Assembly (NCBI RefSeq): GCF_002056295.1 | Contig: NZ_CP020100.1 | Coordinates: forward strand, 566,001 to 630,000 | From: Halopseudomonas phragmitis | GTDB taxonomy: Bacteria > Pseudomonadota > Gammaproteobacteria > Pseudomonadales > Pseudomonadaceae | Direction: 5' to 3' | Length of the DNA: 64,000 bases | Part shown: one piece after another, positions 33,913-42,731 of the stretch | How positions within the stretch are numbered: position 1 is the first letter of the stretch | Layout: the number at the start of each line of letters is the position of its first letter | Program-made: the position numbers and the translations under genes | Notes under the pieces: generated by a model | Database searches by the model: none | The model's input: only the letters and a program-made list of their open reading frames with translations | Told to the model about the DNA's origin: nothing

Positions 33913-34932
33913 TTAACGGCGCTGCAACTGGTCAAGTTTGGCCCCGTTGGCAAAATGCTCACGCATGGCGGTTTCCCAGTCACCGGTAATGGCCTCGATC
34001 GGCAGCAGTTCCAGCTCGGGGAAGCGCTCGGCGAACTCGGCCTGGACCTTTTCATCATGCACCCGGTAATTGAACCCGGCAATCAGGCGTTGGGCCGGTT
34101 CGCTATAGAGGTATTCCAGGTAAGCCTTGGCCAGTTCTTCAGTGCCGTTGCGCTGGACATTACGGTCAATCCAGGCGACCGGAAACTCAGCCAGGAAGCT
34201 GACCTTGGGTACCACCACTTGATAACCGCCATCCGGGTACTCGGCAATGATGTTGTTGACCTCGGACTCGAAGGTCAGCAGGACGTCACCGATACCACGC
34301 TCGACGAAGGTGGTGGTGGCGCCGCGACCACCGGTGTCGTACACCGCAACATTGCCGAGAAAGGTGCGCAGGTAGTTATCAATCGCCTGTTGATCATCAC
34401 CGTGAGCTTTTTGCGCATAGCCGAGTGCCGCCAGATAGGTATAACGGCCATTGCCCGAGGTCTTGGGATTAGGCAGCACCGAGCTGACGTCAGCCCGGGC
34501 CAGATCGTCCCAGTTATGGATATTCTTCGGGTTGCCCTGGCGCACCAGGAACGCCATGGTCGAATAGTAGGGCGAGCTGGCATTGGGTAGTCGGTCACGC
34601 CAGTCGGCCGGGATCAGCTTGCCACGCTCATGCAGCATATCGACATCGGTCACCTGGTTGTAGGTCACCACATCGGCACGCAGGCCCTGGATGATCGCCT
34701 GAGCCTGGCGTGAGGAGCCACCATGCGATTGCTTGATTTCGACCGACTTGCCGGTTTCGGCCTGCCAGTGCTCGGCAAACAGTTCGTTATAGGCTGAAAA
34801 CAGTTCGCGGGCGATGTCGTAGGACGAGTTCAGCAGTTCCTGGTCGGCAGCCTGAGCCGGACCGGCCGTCAAGCCGGCCGTCAGCGCCAGGGCACCGGCC
34901 ACACGGGTAATCCAACGGGGTTTGTTCAACAT
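33913..34932 (-). CDS. sbp: Sulfate/thiosulfate-binding periplasmic protein
   Basis: Binding protein of the sulfate importer, 339 aa. Signal peptide [28 protein letters not shown]. Family signatures: [41 protein letters not shown] (oxyanion-binding Ser/Gly loop), [70 protein letters not shown]. CysP and Sbp cannot be told apart reliably by eye; Sbp is chosen by the overall layout. First gene of the operon. The upstream region (34933-35152) contains a REP hairpin and an AT-rich stretch around 35080-35135 that would suit a CysB-type promoter. Confidence 0.93.
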   Translation of the reverse strand: MLNKPRWITRVAGALALTAGLTAGPAQAADQELLNSSYDIARELFSAYNELFAEHWQAETGKSVEIKQSHGGSSRQAQAIIQGLRADVVTYNQVTDVDMLHERGKLIPADWRDRLPNASSPYYSTMAFLVRQGNPKNIHNWDDLARADVSSVLPNPKTSGNGRYTYLAALGYAQKAHGDDQQAIDNYLRTFLGNVAVYDTGGRGATTTFVERGIGDVLLTFESEVNNIIAEYPDGGYQVVVPKVSFLAEFPVAWIDRNVQRNGTEELAKAYLEYLYSEPAQRLIAGFNYRVHDEKVQAEFAERFPELELLPIEAITGDWETAMREHFANGAKLDQLQRR

Positions 34933-34995
34933 GACAGCCTCCGGCTGAAAGTTCAGGTAAGAACGCCCCGCAGGTGCGATGGCAGATGCTCGTCC

Positions 34996-35021
34996 GCTTC
35001 GCGCCCGCAGGGCACTCCTAC
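34996..35021 (-). repeat. Pseudomonad-type REP element (GTAG head plus hairpin)
   Basis: Read on the minus strand: GTAGGAGTGCCCTGCGGGCG followed by CGAAGC. GTAG head, then GCCC-TGC-GGGC hairpin, as in REP sequences of Pseudomonas associated with REP-tyrosine transposases. It sits 64 bp upstream of the sbp start, an unusual place for a REP (usually between convergent ends). Confidence 0.65.
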
Positions 35022-35152
35022 AAGCTTGTTCAGGATGTTTCTTAAAGGAGATTCAGACTACCTAAGCCCGGCCTTTAGAACAATAAGCTTGTTATACGGA
35101 TTTGCTTATTACTCCAAACACTAAGACATAAGTATTTGTTGCGCAGCAACGC

Positions 35153-35500
35153 TCAGTGCTTTTGTGGTTTACCGAGCCGCTCGTTGATCTCGCTACTAAG
35201 CCCTTCCAGCTCGGCACGCGCCAGCGCCCGCTCATCCAGCTTGTTACGGGCCGCTTCGGGCAGGTCGGTAAAACTGATCACACCACGTTCGACCAGCACG
35301 ATGACCACATCCTCAAGTACCCGAATCAGGTCAAGGTCGGTCTGCTTCAGGCTGGCCAGCCGGGAATGTACTTCTTCGCGGGTCTTGAGCCAGCTTTCCA
35401 GCTCCTCGCTTTCGACCGCCAGGGTGTCGGTCATCCCTTCGAACGGTTCACTTTCAACACGCAACAGCAGGCCTTCCGCGTCGCGCTGTACATACACCAT
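35153..35500 (-). CDS. Small conserved hypothetical protein (115 aa)
   Basis: Start taken at ATG 35500 (MVYVQRDAEGLLLRVESEPFEGM) because GGAGG lies 5 bp upstream; a longer in-frame start at 35611 has no ribosome site. The sequence (ETLAVES-like SEELESWL, LKQTDLDLIRVLEDVVIVLVERGVISFTDLPEAARNKLDERALARAEL) matches a small pseudomonad family often mislabelled tryptophan synthase beta-like; it has no relation to TrpB catalytic sequence. No signal peptide or membrane segment; the middle is a helical repeat-like region (residues 50-100). It lies between the sulfate operon and the flagellar cluster, on the same strand as both. Function unknown. Confidence 0.8.
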   Translation of the reverse strand: MVYVQRDAEGLLLRVESEPFEGMTDTLAVESEELESWLKTREEVHSRLASLKQTDLDLIRVLEDVVIVLVERGVISFTDLPEAARNKLDERALARAELEGLSSEINERLGKPQKH

Positions 35501-35725
35501 GGATACCTCCGGCCAGACCTGATTGCGCCGAGTCGACAATTTAGCCTCGAAGGATGTACCGGCAGACGCCTTGTGTCCAGGGTATTCGTTTTTATCTGTA
35601 GAGTCAGCCATCGTCTTTTATCAGGAGTATCAGCGCCGTAGGGCATCTTTGTTTGCCATTGGACCCGGATTCCATGGATCATCGGCGCTACCGTCAGGTT
35701 CCCCCGAAGGCGCCGCACCGGGCGC

Positions 35726-36766
35726 TCAAGACAGCAGGCTGACCACGGCAAAGCGGTTCAGGTTAGCCTGGGCAACCACTGCCTGGGTCACCGCTGCGTA
35801 GCTGGAGGCGGCCTTGTGCATCAGGCCGAAAACCGAACGGGCGTACTCCTGAGCCCACTCCTGTTCATCCTGATCGCTCTGCTGAGCCAGAAACTCGCGA
35901 ATTTCTTGCTGCCGCTGGGCCAGCTGGTCACGCAGCAGGGCAATCCGATCCAGGGCCTGGACCACCTCATCAAGCATCTGCCGCTGGGACTGAAAGTTGT
36001 CCAGCCGACTATTGCCATCCAGATTCAGCAAGCGCTCTTCGCGGGGGTGCAGCTGGGTAAACTGTCCGCCCTCGAACAGCCGGCCTTCCCCCTGTACCTG
36101 GATCCCACCCTGGAGTCGCTTCCAGTCCGCTTCACGGCTACTGAAGCGCAGGTCACCCTCGGCGTTCAATTCGGCGCGGATACCCACTGGCATCAGGGCA
36201 TTATTGAAGCGGCGCAGGAGCTGCTCGGCATTGAGCCCTTCCTCAAGGGCCACCACCCGGGGCTCGGACTGCTGGCGCCCGGCCTTGATGATCAGGGTTT
36301 CTCGCCCGGCCACTTGCAGTGCCTCAAGCGACTCCAGCCCGGGCAGGCTGAAGCGACTGCGGGCCGGCTCGTTCAGGCTCAGGCGCAAATTGGCATCCAG
36401 ACTACCGGCCGAGCGCTCGGAGCGCTGCTCAAGCAGACGGTTGAGATTGTCGATTGTCTGACGCAGCACCTGACGCTCTTCACCCTTGCTGCTGGTCAGT
36501 TGCCGGCTCAACGACAGTTTCAACTGGTCGAGCCGGCCAGTCAGATCGGCCAGATAGCTGTCGGCTGACTGCATGGCGCTGAGCTGGCGATTCAGTTGCA
36601 GGCCGTAGCCGGAGCTGCGGCTGTTCTTGCGCGCCCGTGCAGCCGGCTGCTCGGCAACCACCGCCGGTTGCCGGCTGGGCTCCAGCGGGCGCTCCCTGAC
36701 CACCGTCTGACGCCGCCCCTGCGGGTCAACCGGGGTCACTACAGGTAATTGCTTGTCGATCTTCAT
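35726..36766 (-). CDS. lafW: Flagellar cluster protein downstream of flgL, LafW-like candidate
   Basis: 346 aa, no signal peptide. Last gene of the flgB-L operon, 13 bp after flgL. By position it corresponds to lafW of lateral/Flag-2 loci (a putative hook-associated protein between flgL and lafZ/lafA), but I assign it by context, not by recognised sequence. Visible features: a Pro/Arg-rich flexible N-terminus (about 1-50), a coiled-coil region about 60-110 (ADSYLADLTGRLDQLKLSLSRQL, RQVLRQTIDNLNRLLEQRSE), a beta-rich middle (LSLNEPARSRFSLPGLES, RVVALEEGLNAEQLLRRFN), and a helical C-terminus (LDEVVQALDRIALLRDQLAQRQQEIREF, then ASSYAAVTQAVVAQANLNRFAVVSLL) that resembles the terminal helices of axial proteins. 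Coiled ends with a central domain suit an axial or cap-like role. Confidence 0.6.
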   Translation of the reverse strand: MKIDKQLPVVTPVDPQGRRQTVVRERPLEPSRQPAVVAEQPAARARKNSRSSGYGLQLNRQLSAMQSADSYLADLTGRLDQLKLSLSRQLTSSKGEERQVLRQTIDNLNRLLEQRSERSAGSLDANLRLSLNEPARSRFSLPGLESLEALQVAGRETLIIKAGRQQSEPRVVALEEGLNAEQLLRRFNNALMPVGIRAELNAEGDLRFSSREADWKRLQGGIQVQGEGRLFEGGQFTQLHPREERLLNLDGNSRLDNFQSQRQMLDEVVQALDRIALLRDQLAQRQQEIREFLAQQSDQDEQEWAQEYARSVFGLMHKAASSYAAVTQAVVAQANLNRFAVVSLLS

Positions 36767-36779
36767 GCGTACCAGCCTC

Positions 36780-37700
36780 TTACAGCAGACTGAACAAGGT
36801 TAGCTGATTCAGCTTCAAATAGGTCTGCTGCGTTGCCTGCAGGGCCAGCATGTACTGGTTCAGATCAATACTCGCGCCAGCGTAATCGAGCTGCGACAGC
36901 TCGCCCTCGATCTTCTGATTGACCAACGACACCTCAGTATTGCTGTCATCTAGCAGAGTCAGGGTATTTTGCCGCCCACCCAGTTCGGAGACCTGCCCCA
37001 GCAGGTTGACATGAGTACGGTCCAACTCGTTCAGAGTGTCGGTCAACTGCTGCTTGAGCAGCGGATCAGAGGCGTCCAGCAGCGGGTCCTGCAGCATGCC
37101 GACCAGTTCATGCAGACGATTGAGGAAATCCAGGTCAGTGCCGAAGATTTCCATCACGGTAACGTTTTCGTCAATCAGCACGCCGTTGGCCACCGCGGCC
37201 TGGCGATGCTTGTCATTGCCGCTGGCCTGATAGCTGCCAGTGAGCGGATCGAAGGTCACCGCCGGGTTATTGCTGAGAGTGCCGGAAAACAGGAAGCGAC
37301 CTTCCTCGTCACGCACATTCAGAAAGCTCACGAGCGTCTGCTCGATGTTGGCCATTTCCCCGGCGATCGCTCGCAGGTCGTCATCGCCATTGGTGTCGTT
37401 GGCCGCCCACAGCAACAGGTCGCGCAGGCTGAGCATGGTATCGGAGGCCGCCGTGAGATTGGTCTCCTGGGTCGCCAGGCTGCCGGACAAAGTGCCGATG
37501 TTGCTCCGGTACTGGGCCAGACTGGCCTCCTCGCGCTGGATGCGCAGCAGGCGCACGCTGGCTACCGGGTCATCGGAAGGCTGCAATAGCCGCTGGCCGG
37601 TCGCCATCTGCTGCATCAGCTTGCCCAACTGTGCCGAATTGGCATTCATTGAGCCCTGCATCATGGCGGTAATCTGGGCGTTGGTGATGCGCATGCTCAT
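36780..37700 (-). CDS. flgL: Flagellar hook-filament junction protein FlgL (HAP3)
   Basis: 306 aa. Connects hook-associated FlgK to the filament. N-terminus MRITNAQITAMMQGSMNANSAQLGKLMQQMATGQRLLQPSDDPVASVRLLRIQRE matches flagellin-like HAP3 helices; the C-terminus (EGELSQLDYAGASIDLNQYMLALQATQQTYLKLNQLTLFSLL) is the paired terminal helix. The central domain (about 130-230) is short. Start taken as ATG 37700 (MSMRITNAQ); the internal Met gives MRITN as in other FlgL. Downstream of flgK by 32 bp and followed by the LafW-like gene. Exported unfolded by the type III apparatus, with FlgN as the likely chaperone. Confidence 0.93.
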   Translation of the reverse strand: MSMRITNAQITAMMQGSMNANSAQLGKLMQQMATGQRLLQPSDDPVASVRLLRIQREEASLAQYRSNIGTLSGSLATQETNLTAASDTMLSLRDLLLWAANDTNGDDDLRAIAGEMANIEQTLVSFLNVRDEEGRFLFSGTLSNNPAVTFDPLTGSYQASGNDKHRQAAVANGVLIDENVTVMEIFGTDLDFLNRLHELVGMLQDPLLDASDPLLKQQLTDTLNELDRTHVNLLGQVSELGGRQNTLTLLDDSNTEVSLVNQKIEGELSQLDYAGASIDLNQYMLALQATQQTYLKLNQLTLFSLL

Positions 37701-37732
37701 GCGGCCTTGTCACTCCGGATTTATCGTTGTTG

Positions 37733-39097
37733 TCAGAACGCGGCCAACAGGTCGTCGAACAGTTGGCTGGCCGTGGTAATCACCTTCATGTTGGCCTGAT
37801 AGGCCTGCATGTAACTCATCAGGTTGACCGCCTCCTCATCCAGGTTGACCGCGCTGATGCTGTCACGCTGGGCCTGGGCCTGCTCCAGCACAGCGGTCGC
37901 CGAACGCAGGTCGGCCTGGTTCTGCCGACTGTCGCTGGCCACCTGGCCGAGCAGCCCGGCATAGGCATCGTTGAGGGTGACCTGATTACCATTGAGCGTG
38001 ATCGGTGCCTGACGCAGCTCCAGCAAGGCCAGCAACGCCTGGTTGTTACCCACCTCGCCAGGCTCACCTGACAGCGCCAGCTCCGAAGCACTGAGAGGGT
38101 TGACGGTCAGCATTGCGGTGATGCTGGTGGGGTCGTAACTGAACAGCGGCTGCCCCGGGTTGCCCTGCAGATCATAACCACCAGCCAGCACCGCATTGAC
38201 TGCCTGGCTCAACTCGCTGGCCATGCCATGCAGGGCCTGCTGGGTCGGGCGCAGCGATTGGTATTCGACCTTGTACAGGCCACCCAACGCACCACCCAGG
38301 CTGTCCTGGGTCAGCGGAAAACTGGAGGTGGCAAAGCTCAGAGCCAGTTGCTGCTCGCCGCTGGGTAACTGATTGACCTCAAGCCGGCCGGCGGTACTGC
38401 CGGCTACCAATGGCTGGCCGTTGCTCAGCGATACGGTCAGCGAACCATCATCGACTTCGTTGACCCGGATACCGGCGAACTGGCTGAGCTCCTTGACCAG
38501 AATTTCCCGGTGGTCGCGCAGTGCTTTGCTGTCGCCACCCACCGACTCGGTAGCGACGATCTGCCGGTTGAGTTCGGCGATATTGCCGAGCAGCCCGTTG
38601 ACCTCCACGCTCATGCTCTGACGTTGCTCATGCAGTGCACGCAACTGGGCGTCGATATTGCCATTCAGGCCATTGAAGCGCTGAGCCAGGTTGCCAGCCT
38701 CGCTGATCGCCTGCTGACGCAGGGCCGGCGACTCGGGGCTGACGGTCAGCTCGCTGAGCGCGGCGAAGAACTGGTCAAGGCCGATGCTGATACTGGAGCC
38801 ATCGCCACTCATCAGGCTTTCCAGCGCGCCAAGATACTGCTGGGCACTGGTATGGGCGTGCATTTCGGTATTGGCCCGCCACAACTGCTGATTCTGAAAC
38901 TCGCTGGTCATACGCCGGATACTGGTGACCTGCACCCCGCCACCGGCGGTCAGTCCGGCCTGGCCGGACAGCGAGCTCATTACCGAAGTCAGCCGGCTGA
39001 AACCCGGAGTATGCACGTTGGCAATATTTTGACCGGTCGCGGTCAGCGCCAACTGTGTCGCGTGCAGACCGGTGTAGGCAATCTGGCTCAGGCTCAT
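37733..39097 (-). CDS. flgK: Flagellar hook-filament junction protein FlgK (HAP1)
   Basis: 454 aa. First junction protein on the hook. N-terminal helix MSLSQIAYTGLHATQLALTATGQNIANVHTPGFSR contains the rod/hook consensus NIANVxTPGFSR; the C-terminal helix is DEEAVNLMSYMQAYQANMKVITTASQLFDDLL, with the ANxxVI pattern shared with hook proteins. The central part is shorter than in the polar FlgK of pseudomonads (often above 600 aa). ATG 39097 overlaps the flgJ stop (ATGA), so translation is coupled. FlgN is its probable chaperone. Confidence 0.94.
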   Translation of the reverse strand: MSLSQIAYTGLHATQLALTATGQNIANVHTPGFSRLTSVMSSLSGQAGLTAGGGVQVTSIRRMTSEFQNQQLWRANTEMHAHTSAQQYLGALESLMSGDGSSISIGLDQFFAALSELTVSPESPALRQQAISEAGNLAQRFNGLNGNIDAQLRALHEQRQSMSVEVNGLLGNIAELNRQIVATESVGGDSKALRDHREILVKELSQFAGIRVNEVDDGSLTVSLSNGQPLVAGSTAGRLEVNQLPSGEQQLALSFATSSFPLTQDSLGGALGGLYKVEYQSLRPTQQALHGMASELSQAVNAVLAGGYDLQGNPGQPLFSYDPTSITAMLTVNPLSASELALSGEPGEVGNNQALLALLELRQAPITLNGNQVTLNDAYAGLLGQVASDSRQNQADLRSATAVLEQAQAQRDSISAVNLDEEAVNLMSYMQAYQANMKVITTASQLFDDLLAAF

Positions 39098-40149
39098 GCG
39101 GCAGGCTCCTTGGTGGCAGGCCGGATCGTCGGGGCAAAGGCGGGCGAGCGCAGCGCCAGCTCGCCAGTGCTGCGTTGCCCTTGATCATCCAAGGCGACCG
39201 TCGCCGACTGCGGCTTAAATGTCTCACTCGCGGACTCGCTGCCGACTCGACTCAGCGATGGCCGCAGACTGGGCGGCAAGCTTTCCTGGGCGGTGCTCTG
39301 GCGGATATCGCGCAAAATGTTGCGGGTGTAATTGCGGGTCTCGGCAAACGGAATCCGCTCCACCCACTCAGCCTCACTGACAGAGGGCTGACGCGGGTCG
39401 CCAAAACGTTGCAGCCACTGATCGACCCGACCAGGCCCGGCGTTATAGGCCGCCAGCGCCAGCACTTCGCTGCCGCTATAGCGATCCAGCATCTTGTTCA
39501 GGTAGGCACTGCCCAGGCGCTTGTTGTAATCACCATCCTGCAGCAACCGGGCCTCGTTGTAGGGCACTCCCAGTTCACCGGCCATTTCCCGTGCGGTATC
39601 AGGCATCAGCTGCATCAATCCCAGCGCGCCGACCGGCGACACCGCATCGACCCGCCCACCGGACTCGTGCTTGACCACACTATCGACCAGGCGCTGGAAC
39701 GCTACACTGCCCCGCTCCCAGACCCGCTCCAGTTGTCCGACCCCACGCCGCCAGGTATCGGCCAGCGGCTGAAAACTGCTGGCACTGGCCGTGCTGCGCG
39801 GCAGCGGCTGCTGGTCCATGGCCGCCAGTCGCTGGGCCTGGTCACTGGCGTCCTGATCACCCGCCAGTTGCTGCACCAGCAGATCACTGATGCCGGTCTG
39901 GCGCCGGGTGGCCAGGCTGTCGGCCAGGGTTTCATCATAGAAATCGCGCAGCGTGTCGAGGTCGCGGCTACGCATCGGGTTATCGGCACTGAGCACGTCC
40001 CCGGCCTTGCGCATCTGCTTGAGGATCTGTTGCAGGAACATGGCCTCGAACTGCTCGGCGGCGGCCTCCAGTTGCTGGCGACGGGCGTCGACTGCGCCAC
40101 CGTGGGCGCTCAGGCGTTGCTGCGGATGGGTTAGCGATAGAATATTCAT
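39094..40149 (-). CDS. flgJ: FlgJ: rod-binding protein fused to an Slt-type lytic transglycosylase
   Basis: About 351 aa. Start taken as ATG 40149 (MNILSL); GTG 40155, which overlaps the flgI stop, is equally possible. Residues about 25-95 are the rod-cap domain (LEAAAEQFEAMFLQQILKQMRKAGD, DLDTLRDFYDETLADSL). A linker of about 50 residues follows. The C-terminal enzyme is not the expected glucosaminidase (GH73): VVKHESGGRVDAVSPVGALGLMQLMPDTAREMA, with catalytic Glu in HESGG near residue 162, and LALAAYNAGPGRVDQWL and IPFAETRNYTRNIL are the motifs of Slt70-like lytic transglycosylases (GH23). It would open peptidoglycan for the rod. The last 50 residues have no known domain. Confidence 0.92.
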   Translation of the reverse strand: MNILSLTHPQQRLSAHGGAVDARRQQLEAAAEQFEAMFLQQILKQMRKAGDVLSADNPMRSRDLDTLRDFYDETLADSLATRRQTGISDLLVQQLAGDQDASDQAQRLAAMDQQPLPRSTASASSFQPLADTWRRGVGQLERVWERGSVAFQRLVDSVVKHESGGRVDAVSPVGALGLMQLMPDTAREMAGELGVPYNEARLLQDGDYNKRLGSAYLNKMLDRYSGSEVLALAAYNAGPGRVDQWLQRFGDPRQPSVSEAEWVERIPFAETRNYTRNILRDIRQSTAQESLPPSLRPSLSRVGSESASETFKPQSATVALDDQGQRSTGELALRSPAFAPTIRPATKEPAA

Positions 40150-40151
40150 GG

Positions 40152-41255
40152 TCACATTACGATCAATTCGGCGTTCAGGGCCCCGGCCCGTTCCAGCGAC
40201 TGGAGGATGCTCATCACATCATCCGGGGTCGCGCCCAGGCTGTTGACGGTACTGATGATACTTTGCAGGCTGGCGCCCTCGGGCCACTCGAACATAGGCT
40301 TGACCTGCTGCGCCACCTCAATGCCGGTACGCGGCACAACTGCGGTCTCTCCGCCGGAGAAGGGCCCAGGCTGGCTGACTTCCGGGTTCTCGCTGATGGT
40401 CACGGTCAGGGTGCCGTGGGCCACGGCTGCAGCCCGGACCCGCACGCCTTCGCCGACCACCACGGTACCGGTGCGGCTGTTGAACACCACCTTGGGCCGG
40501 GTCCTGCCCTGCTCGATCTGCAACCCTTCCAGCATGGCCATGAAACTCATGCGCTGGGTACTGGACACCGGGGCACGGACCGAAACCTTGGTGGCGTTCA
40601 GGGCCTTGGCGGTCCCCGGGCCGAAAATGTCGTCGATACGCTCAACAATCCGGGTTACGGTCTGGAAACTGGGCTGACGGACATTGAGCATCACCTCGGG
40701 GCGTTCGGCGAAATCACTCGGAATCATGCGTTCGACGGTCGCCCCATTGGGAATCAGCCCGGTATTGGCGCTATTGACCGCCACGCTCGAGCCACTGGCA
40801 CCGGAGGCATTCAGTCCGCCCACAACCAGATCACCCTGAGCCAGGGCGTAAACCTCACCATCGATACCGCGCAGCGGGGTCATCAGCAGCAAGCCGCCGC
40901 GCAGACTCTTGGCATCGCCCAGCGACGATACGGTGACATCGATGCTCTGGCCCGGACTGAAGGAGGGCGGCACCTCGGCAGTCACCATCACCGCCGCAGC
41001 ATTTTTCAGGTTCGGGTTGACGTTCTGCGGCAGGCTGACGCCGAATTCCTGCAGCAGGTTGGCCACCGACTGGCCGGTAAAACGCACCTGACTACGGTCA
41101 CCGGTACCGTCCAGGCCGACCACCAGGCCGTAGCCGATCAACTGGTTGCCACGAATACCCTCGACATCCACCAGATCCATCAGCGCGACCTGAGCCCGGA
41201 CCGGTGCGGCCAGCAGGCTCGCCAACAGTATCAACAGGGTGATAACGACACGCAT
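40152..41255 (-). CDS. flgI: Flagellar P-ring protein FlgI
   Basis: 367 aa, periplasmic. Signal peptide MRVVITLLILLASLLAAPVRA; mature start QVALMDLVDVEGIRGNQLIGYGLVVGLDGTGDRS is highly conserved in FlgI. Further landmarks: LPQNVNPNLKNAAAVMVTAEVPPS, SLGDAKSLRGGLLLMTPLRGIDGEVYALAQGDLVVGG, NGATVERMIPSDF, and LQSIISTVNSLGATPDDVMSILQSLERAGALNAELIVM at the C-terminus. It polymerises into the P-ring around the rod, helped by the FlgA chaperone encoded at the divergent side of the locus. Gene 13 bp after flgH; the stop overlaps a GTG of flgJ. Confidence 0.96.
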   Translation of the reverse strand: MRVVITLLILLASLLAAPVRAQVALMDLVDVEGIRGNQLIGYGLVVGLDGTGDRSQVRFTGQSVANLLQEFGVSLPQNVNPNLKNAAAVMVTAEVPPSFSPGQSIDVTVSSLGDAKSLRGGLLLMTPLRGIDGEVYALAQGDLVVGGLNASGASGSSVAVNSANTGLIPNGATVERMIPSDFAERPEVMLNVRQPSFQTVTRIVERIDDIFGPGTAKALNATKVSVRAPVSSTQRMSFMAMLEGLQIEQGRTRPKVVFNSRTGTVVVGEGVRVRAAAVAHGTLTVTISENPEVSQPGPFSGGETAVVPRTGIEVAQQVKPMFEWPEGASLQSIISTVNSLGATPDDVMSILQSLERAGALNAELIVM

Positions 41256-41268
41256 CAGCAGCTCCGGA

Positions 41269-41928
41269 TCAAAGAGGGAACAAAGGACTGGTGAAGAACC
41301 GGGTCAACCAGCCGGGGCTGTTGCTGTCGGCCAGCACCCCACGTCCGGCGTAGGAAATACGCGCATTGGCGATATTCTGCGACGACACCTGATTGAAGCG
41401 GTTGATATCGTCGGCGCGCACCAGCCCGGTCAGCCGAATGACCTCGTCACCCTGGTTCAGGCGCAGGGCTTTCTCACCCTTGACCACCAGAGTGCCGCCC
41501 GGCAGCACCTGATGCACAGTCACCGCGATCGAGCCGCGCAGGGTGTTCTGCTGCGAGCTACGCGCCGAGCCGCTGAAGTCGCGCTCGGCTGAGGCCGAGC
41601 TTTCCAGCCGGTCGATATCACGCCCGAACAGGGTCGGCACCCCGACCCCCATGCTGGTGGACTTGCCGAAGCTGGTGCCGGCGCTCTTGCTCGACTGGGT
41701 CGACTCTTCCAGCACCACGGTGATGATGTCGCCGACCCGGGTGGCACGCCGATCGCCGACCAGCGAGCCGCTGTAGCCGCTACGGAACAGCCCACCCGCC
41801 TGGGCTTCGGGCAGGATGTAGTCGGGCTCGGCCGGGGCATAGAGTTCGGCGTCGTCGGCATACAACCCGCCGTAACTCTGACAGCCACCCAGCAGCAGCA
41901 ACCCCAGCAGACAAAGAGCGCGCTTCAT
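41269..41928 (-). CDS. flgH: Flagellar L-ring lipoprotein FlgH
   Basis: 219 aa from ATG 41928 (MKRALCLLGLLLLGGCQS), 4 bp after the flgG stop; an upstream start in the flgG coding region is rejected because the lipoprotein signal must be N-terminal. Lipobox LLGGC places the acylated Cys at residue 17. Mature motifs: GSLVGDRRATRVGDIITVVLEESTQSSKSAGTSFGKS, LPGGTLVVKGEKALRLNQGDEVIRLTGLVRADDIN, NQVSSQNIANARISYAGRG, all typical of FlgH. It forms the outer-membrane ring of the basal body. Its presence fits a Gram-negative, non-sheath-specific motor. Confidence 0.95.
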   Translation of the reverse strand: MKRALCLLGLLLLGGCQSYGGLYADDAELYAPAEPDYILPEAQAGGLFRSGYSGSLVGDRRATRVGDIITVVLEESTQSSKSAGTSFGKSTSMGVGVPTLFGRDIDRLESSASAERDFSGSARSSQQNTLRGSIAVTVHQVLPGGTLVVKGEKALRLNQGDEVIRLTGLVRADDINRFNQVSSQNIANARISYAGRGVLADSNSPGWLTRFFTSPLFPL

Positions 41929-41932
41929 CGGC

Positions 41933-42718
41933 TTATACCGTCTGATTGAGGAACTGCTGCATGCCCGAGGCCGCATCCAGTACCTTGGCATTGGCTTCGT
42001 AGGCGCGCTGGATCGCGATCATCGACACCATGGCCTCGACCACCTGGACATTCGAGCCTTCCAGCACGCCCTGTTTGAGCTGACCCAGGCCATCGGCCCC
42101 CGGCTCGCCCTCGACCGGCTCACCGCTGGCGATAGTCTCGCGATACAGGTTGCCGCCCAGCGCCTCAAGACCCGCCGGATTGGCGAAGTTGGCCAGGGTA
42201 ATCTGCCCCAGCTCAACCGGCAGCGCCTCTCCGGCCAGCACCGCGGTGACAATGCCATCGCTGCTGACGGTAAAGCGGCTGCTACCGGCCGGCACTTCGA
42301 TCGCCGGCACCAGCGGCAGGCCCTGTGCATTGACCATCAGGCCCTCGGCATTGAGCTGGAACTGACCATTTTCGGTGTAGAACACCTCGCCGGCCGGCGA
42401 TTCGACCTGAAAGAAACCGTTACCGACAATCGCCAGATCCATCGGCTGACCGGTGGTCTGCATGCTGCCTTCGGTAAACACCTTCTGGGTCCCAGCTACC
42501 CGCACGCCACTGCCAAGCTGGATTCCCGAGGGCACGGTGTTGACCTGATCAGCCTGGGCCCCAGGCTGCTTTTCGATGGTGTAGAACAGATCCTCGAACA
42601 CCACCCGATCGCTCTTGAAGCCGTTGGTGTTGACGTTGGCCAGGTTGTTGGCCACCGCTGACAGCGCCTTGTCCTGCGCGGCCAGACCGGTTTTGCTCAC
42701 CCACAATGCTGAACTCAT
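41933..42718 (-). CDS. flgG: Distal rod protein FlgG
   Basis: 261 aa, the family's usual length. N-terminus MSSALWVSKTGLAAQDKALSAVANNLANVNTNGFKSDRVVFEDLFYT contains the rod signature and the FlgG-specific segment after it; FTEGSMQTTGQPMDLAIVGNGFFQV is the shared rod/hook core; the C-terminus VQVVEAMVSMIAIQRAYEANAKVLDAASGMQQFLNQTV is the paired helix. Exported by the type III apparatus and assembled on FlgB/C/F. The gene follows flgF by 13 bp and flgH follows it by 4 bp. Confidence 0.96.
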   Translation of the reverse strand: MSSALWVSKTGLAAQDKALSAVANNLANVNTNGFKSDRVVFEDLFYTIEKQPGAQADQVNTVPSGIQLGSGVRVAGTQKVFTEGSMQTTGQPMDLAIVGNGFFQVESPAGEVFYTENGQFQLNAEGLMVNAQGLPLVPAIEVPAGSSRFTVSSDGIVTAVLAGEALPVELGQITLANFANPAGLEALGGNLYRETIASGEPVEGEPGADGLGQLKQGVLEGSNVQVVEAMVSMIAIQRAYEANAKVLDAASGMQQFLNQTV

Positions 42719-42731
42719 TTCATCTCTCCCC

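Noticed and set aside
35501-35611. N-terminal extension (37 residues) of the small hypothetical protein
   Set aside because: No ribosome site before 35611; GGAGG precedes the ATG at 35500 and the conserved family start MVYVQRD agrees.
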